In this document: piece after piece, positions 63,460 through 64,000 of the stretch | Layout of the letters: each line of letters opens with the position of its first letter | Numbering within the stretch: the stretch's first letter is position 1 | Origin: Oasisia sp. SBJ-2009 | Taxonomy: Eukaryota > Annelida > Polychaeta > Sabellida > Siboglinidae | NCBI GenBank assembly: GCA_964017155.1 | Contig: OZ024862.1 | Coordinates: 32,593,691-32,657,690, forward strand | DNA: 64,000 nucleotides | Direction of reading: 5' to 3' | Program-made: the position numbers and the translations under genes | Notes under the pieces: model-generated | What the model saw: only the letters and a program-made list of their open reading frames with translations | What the model was told of the DNA's origin: nothing | Database searches by the model: none

Positions 63460-64000
63460 CAGATGAATTCAAGACACATCAGCGCATATCGAATGATAGA
63501 GCAGCAGAGCTAGACTTCCAATTCATGCAGGATATGAACACTTTGCCCAGCTGTCCAGAATACAATGGGTACAACACCATGGTTTGTCGTGAGCAAGGGC
63601 ACATGCTGAGAAAGAAGACCCAGATACTATATCTACCTCTCATTGACAAAGCGCCGGCGGACCCAGCAACCATAACGTCTGCTTTGTTAAAAGCCCAAGC
63701 TGTGACCGGAGCCACAGGTCAGGAGTACGTCATTTTCACCGCAGACCAACAACTATATAAGGTAGCAGTACATGTGATGTGGGAGAACCAGGCCCTATTC
63801 AGTAATGTTTACCTACGATTAGGTGGCATGCACCTCCTGATGAGCTATGTGGGGAGCATAGGGTCCCTGATGGCTGGATCCGGAATGACATAAATACTGA
63901 GTGAGGCATTTGCCGGGGTATTGAAGATGCTGACAGGCAAAAAATATCCTGACAATGTCCGAGCTCTCCGTATGCTTGTGGAAGAAATTATTCGGCCATT
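63460..64000 (+). pseudogene. Repetitive ORF of transposon character, runs off window
   Basis: The open frame reads SNDRAAELDFQFMQDMNTLP, then SCPEYNGYNTMVCREQGHML, VIFTADQQLYKVAVHVMWEN and RLGGMHLLMSYVGSIGSLM. A TAA at 63891-63893 interrupts it, and the same frame then continues (LSEAFAGVLKMLTGKKYPDN) to the window end. I recall near relatives as high-copy uncharacterised ORFs in marine invertebrate genomes; the family has no name I can defend. Confidence 0.6.

Overview
The window is nuclear DNA of an animal, read mainly on the + strand. Evidence: two large multi-exon genes with canonical GT-AG introns, a metazoan secreted EGF/TSP1/LamG architecture, several families of decayed non-LTR retrotransposons, a tRNA-derived SINE, and many long microsatellites in an AT-rich background. 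The C-terminal chitin-binding plus LamG module of gene 1 resembles that of lophotrochozoan shell-matrix proteins of the Pif/BMSP type. A mollusc or a related marine lophotrochozoan is my best guess; this is inference and the species is not determined.

Gene 1 (promoter about 1214-1300, coding 2464-23135, polyA signal 23312) encodes a secreted mosaic protein. I could assemble all its coding exons by hand. They sum to 3771 nt, which is 1256 codons plus a stop: signal peptide, 22 EGF-like domains each on its own phase 1-1 exon, one TSP1, a CBM14/peritrophin-like chitin-binding region, and a LamG-like domain. The EGF exons were amplified recently. Between about 9.3 and 13.4 kb pairs of EGF exons recur with an 803-bp period, a second expansion at 15.9-17.1 kb has a period near 380 bp, and two half-exon relics record deletions. 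Its 5.6-kb first coding intron holds long-armed inverted-repeat transposon copies and a perfect 54-copy CAACG array.

From 23.3 to 30.2 kb lies intergenic DNA: a LINE remnant split by a SINE, an AT-rich snapback palindrome and microsatellites.

Gene 2 (30225 to at least 61024) is unrecognised and is the most unusual object here. Three 5' exons give a basic Ser/Arg/Lys-rich protein with a Met/Ala/Pro/Thr 15-residue coding minisatellite. A conserved-looking exon of about 80 codons follows. After that come at least 11 micro-exons of 45-69 nt, all phase 0-0, spread over 18 kb. Their borders and adjacent intron ends are related in sequence, so they arose by duplication of an exon-intron unit, and any of them could be skipped without shifting the frame. 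No stop exon was found, so the gene probably continues past the window. Its introns host an RTE-like 'CFDP2-like' LINE (33.7-36.6 kb), jockey/CR1-like LINE copies on the minus strand (45.8-50.0 kb and 59.1-60.3 kb) and further remnants.

The last 1.7 kb carries a BED-type zinc-finger ORF of transposon character and the start of a repetitive ORF family. A decayed relative of that family appears to lie inside the inverted-repeat element in gene 1.
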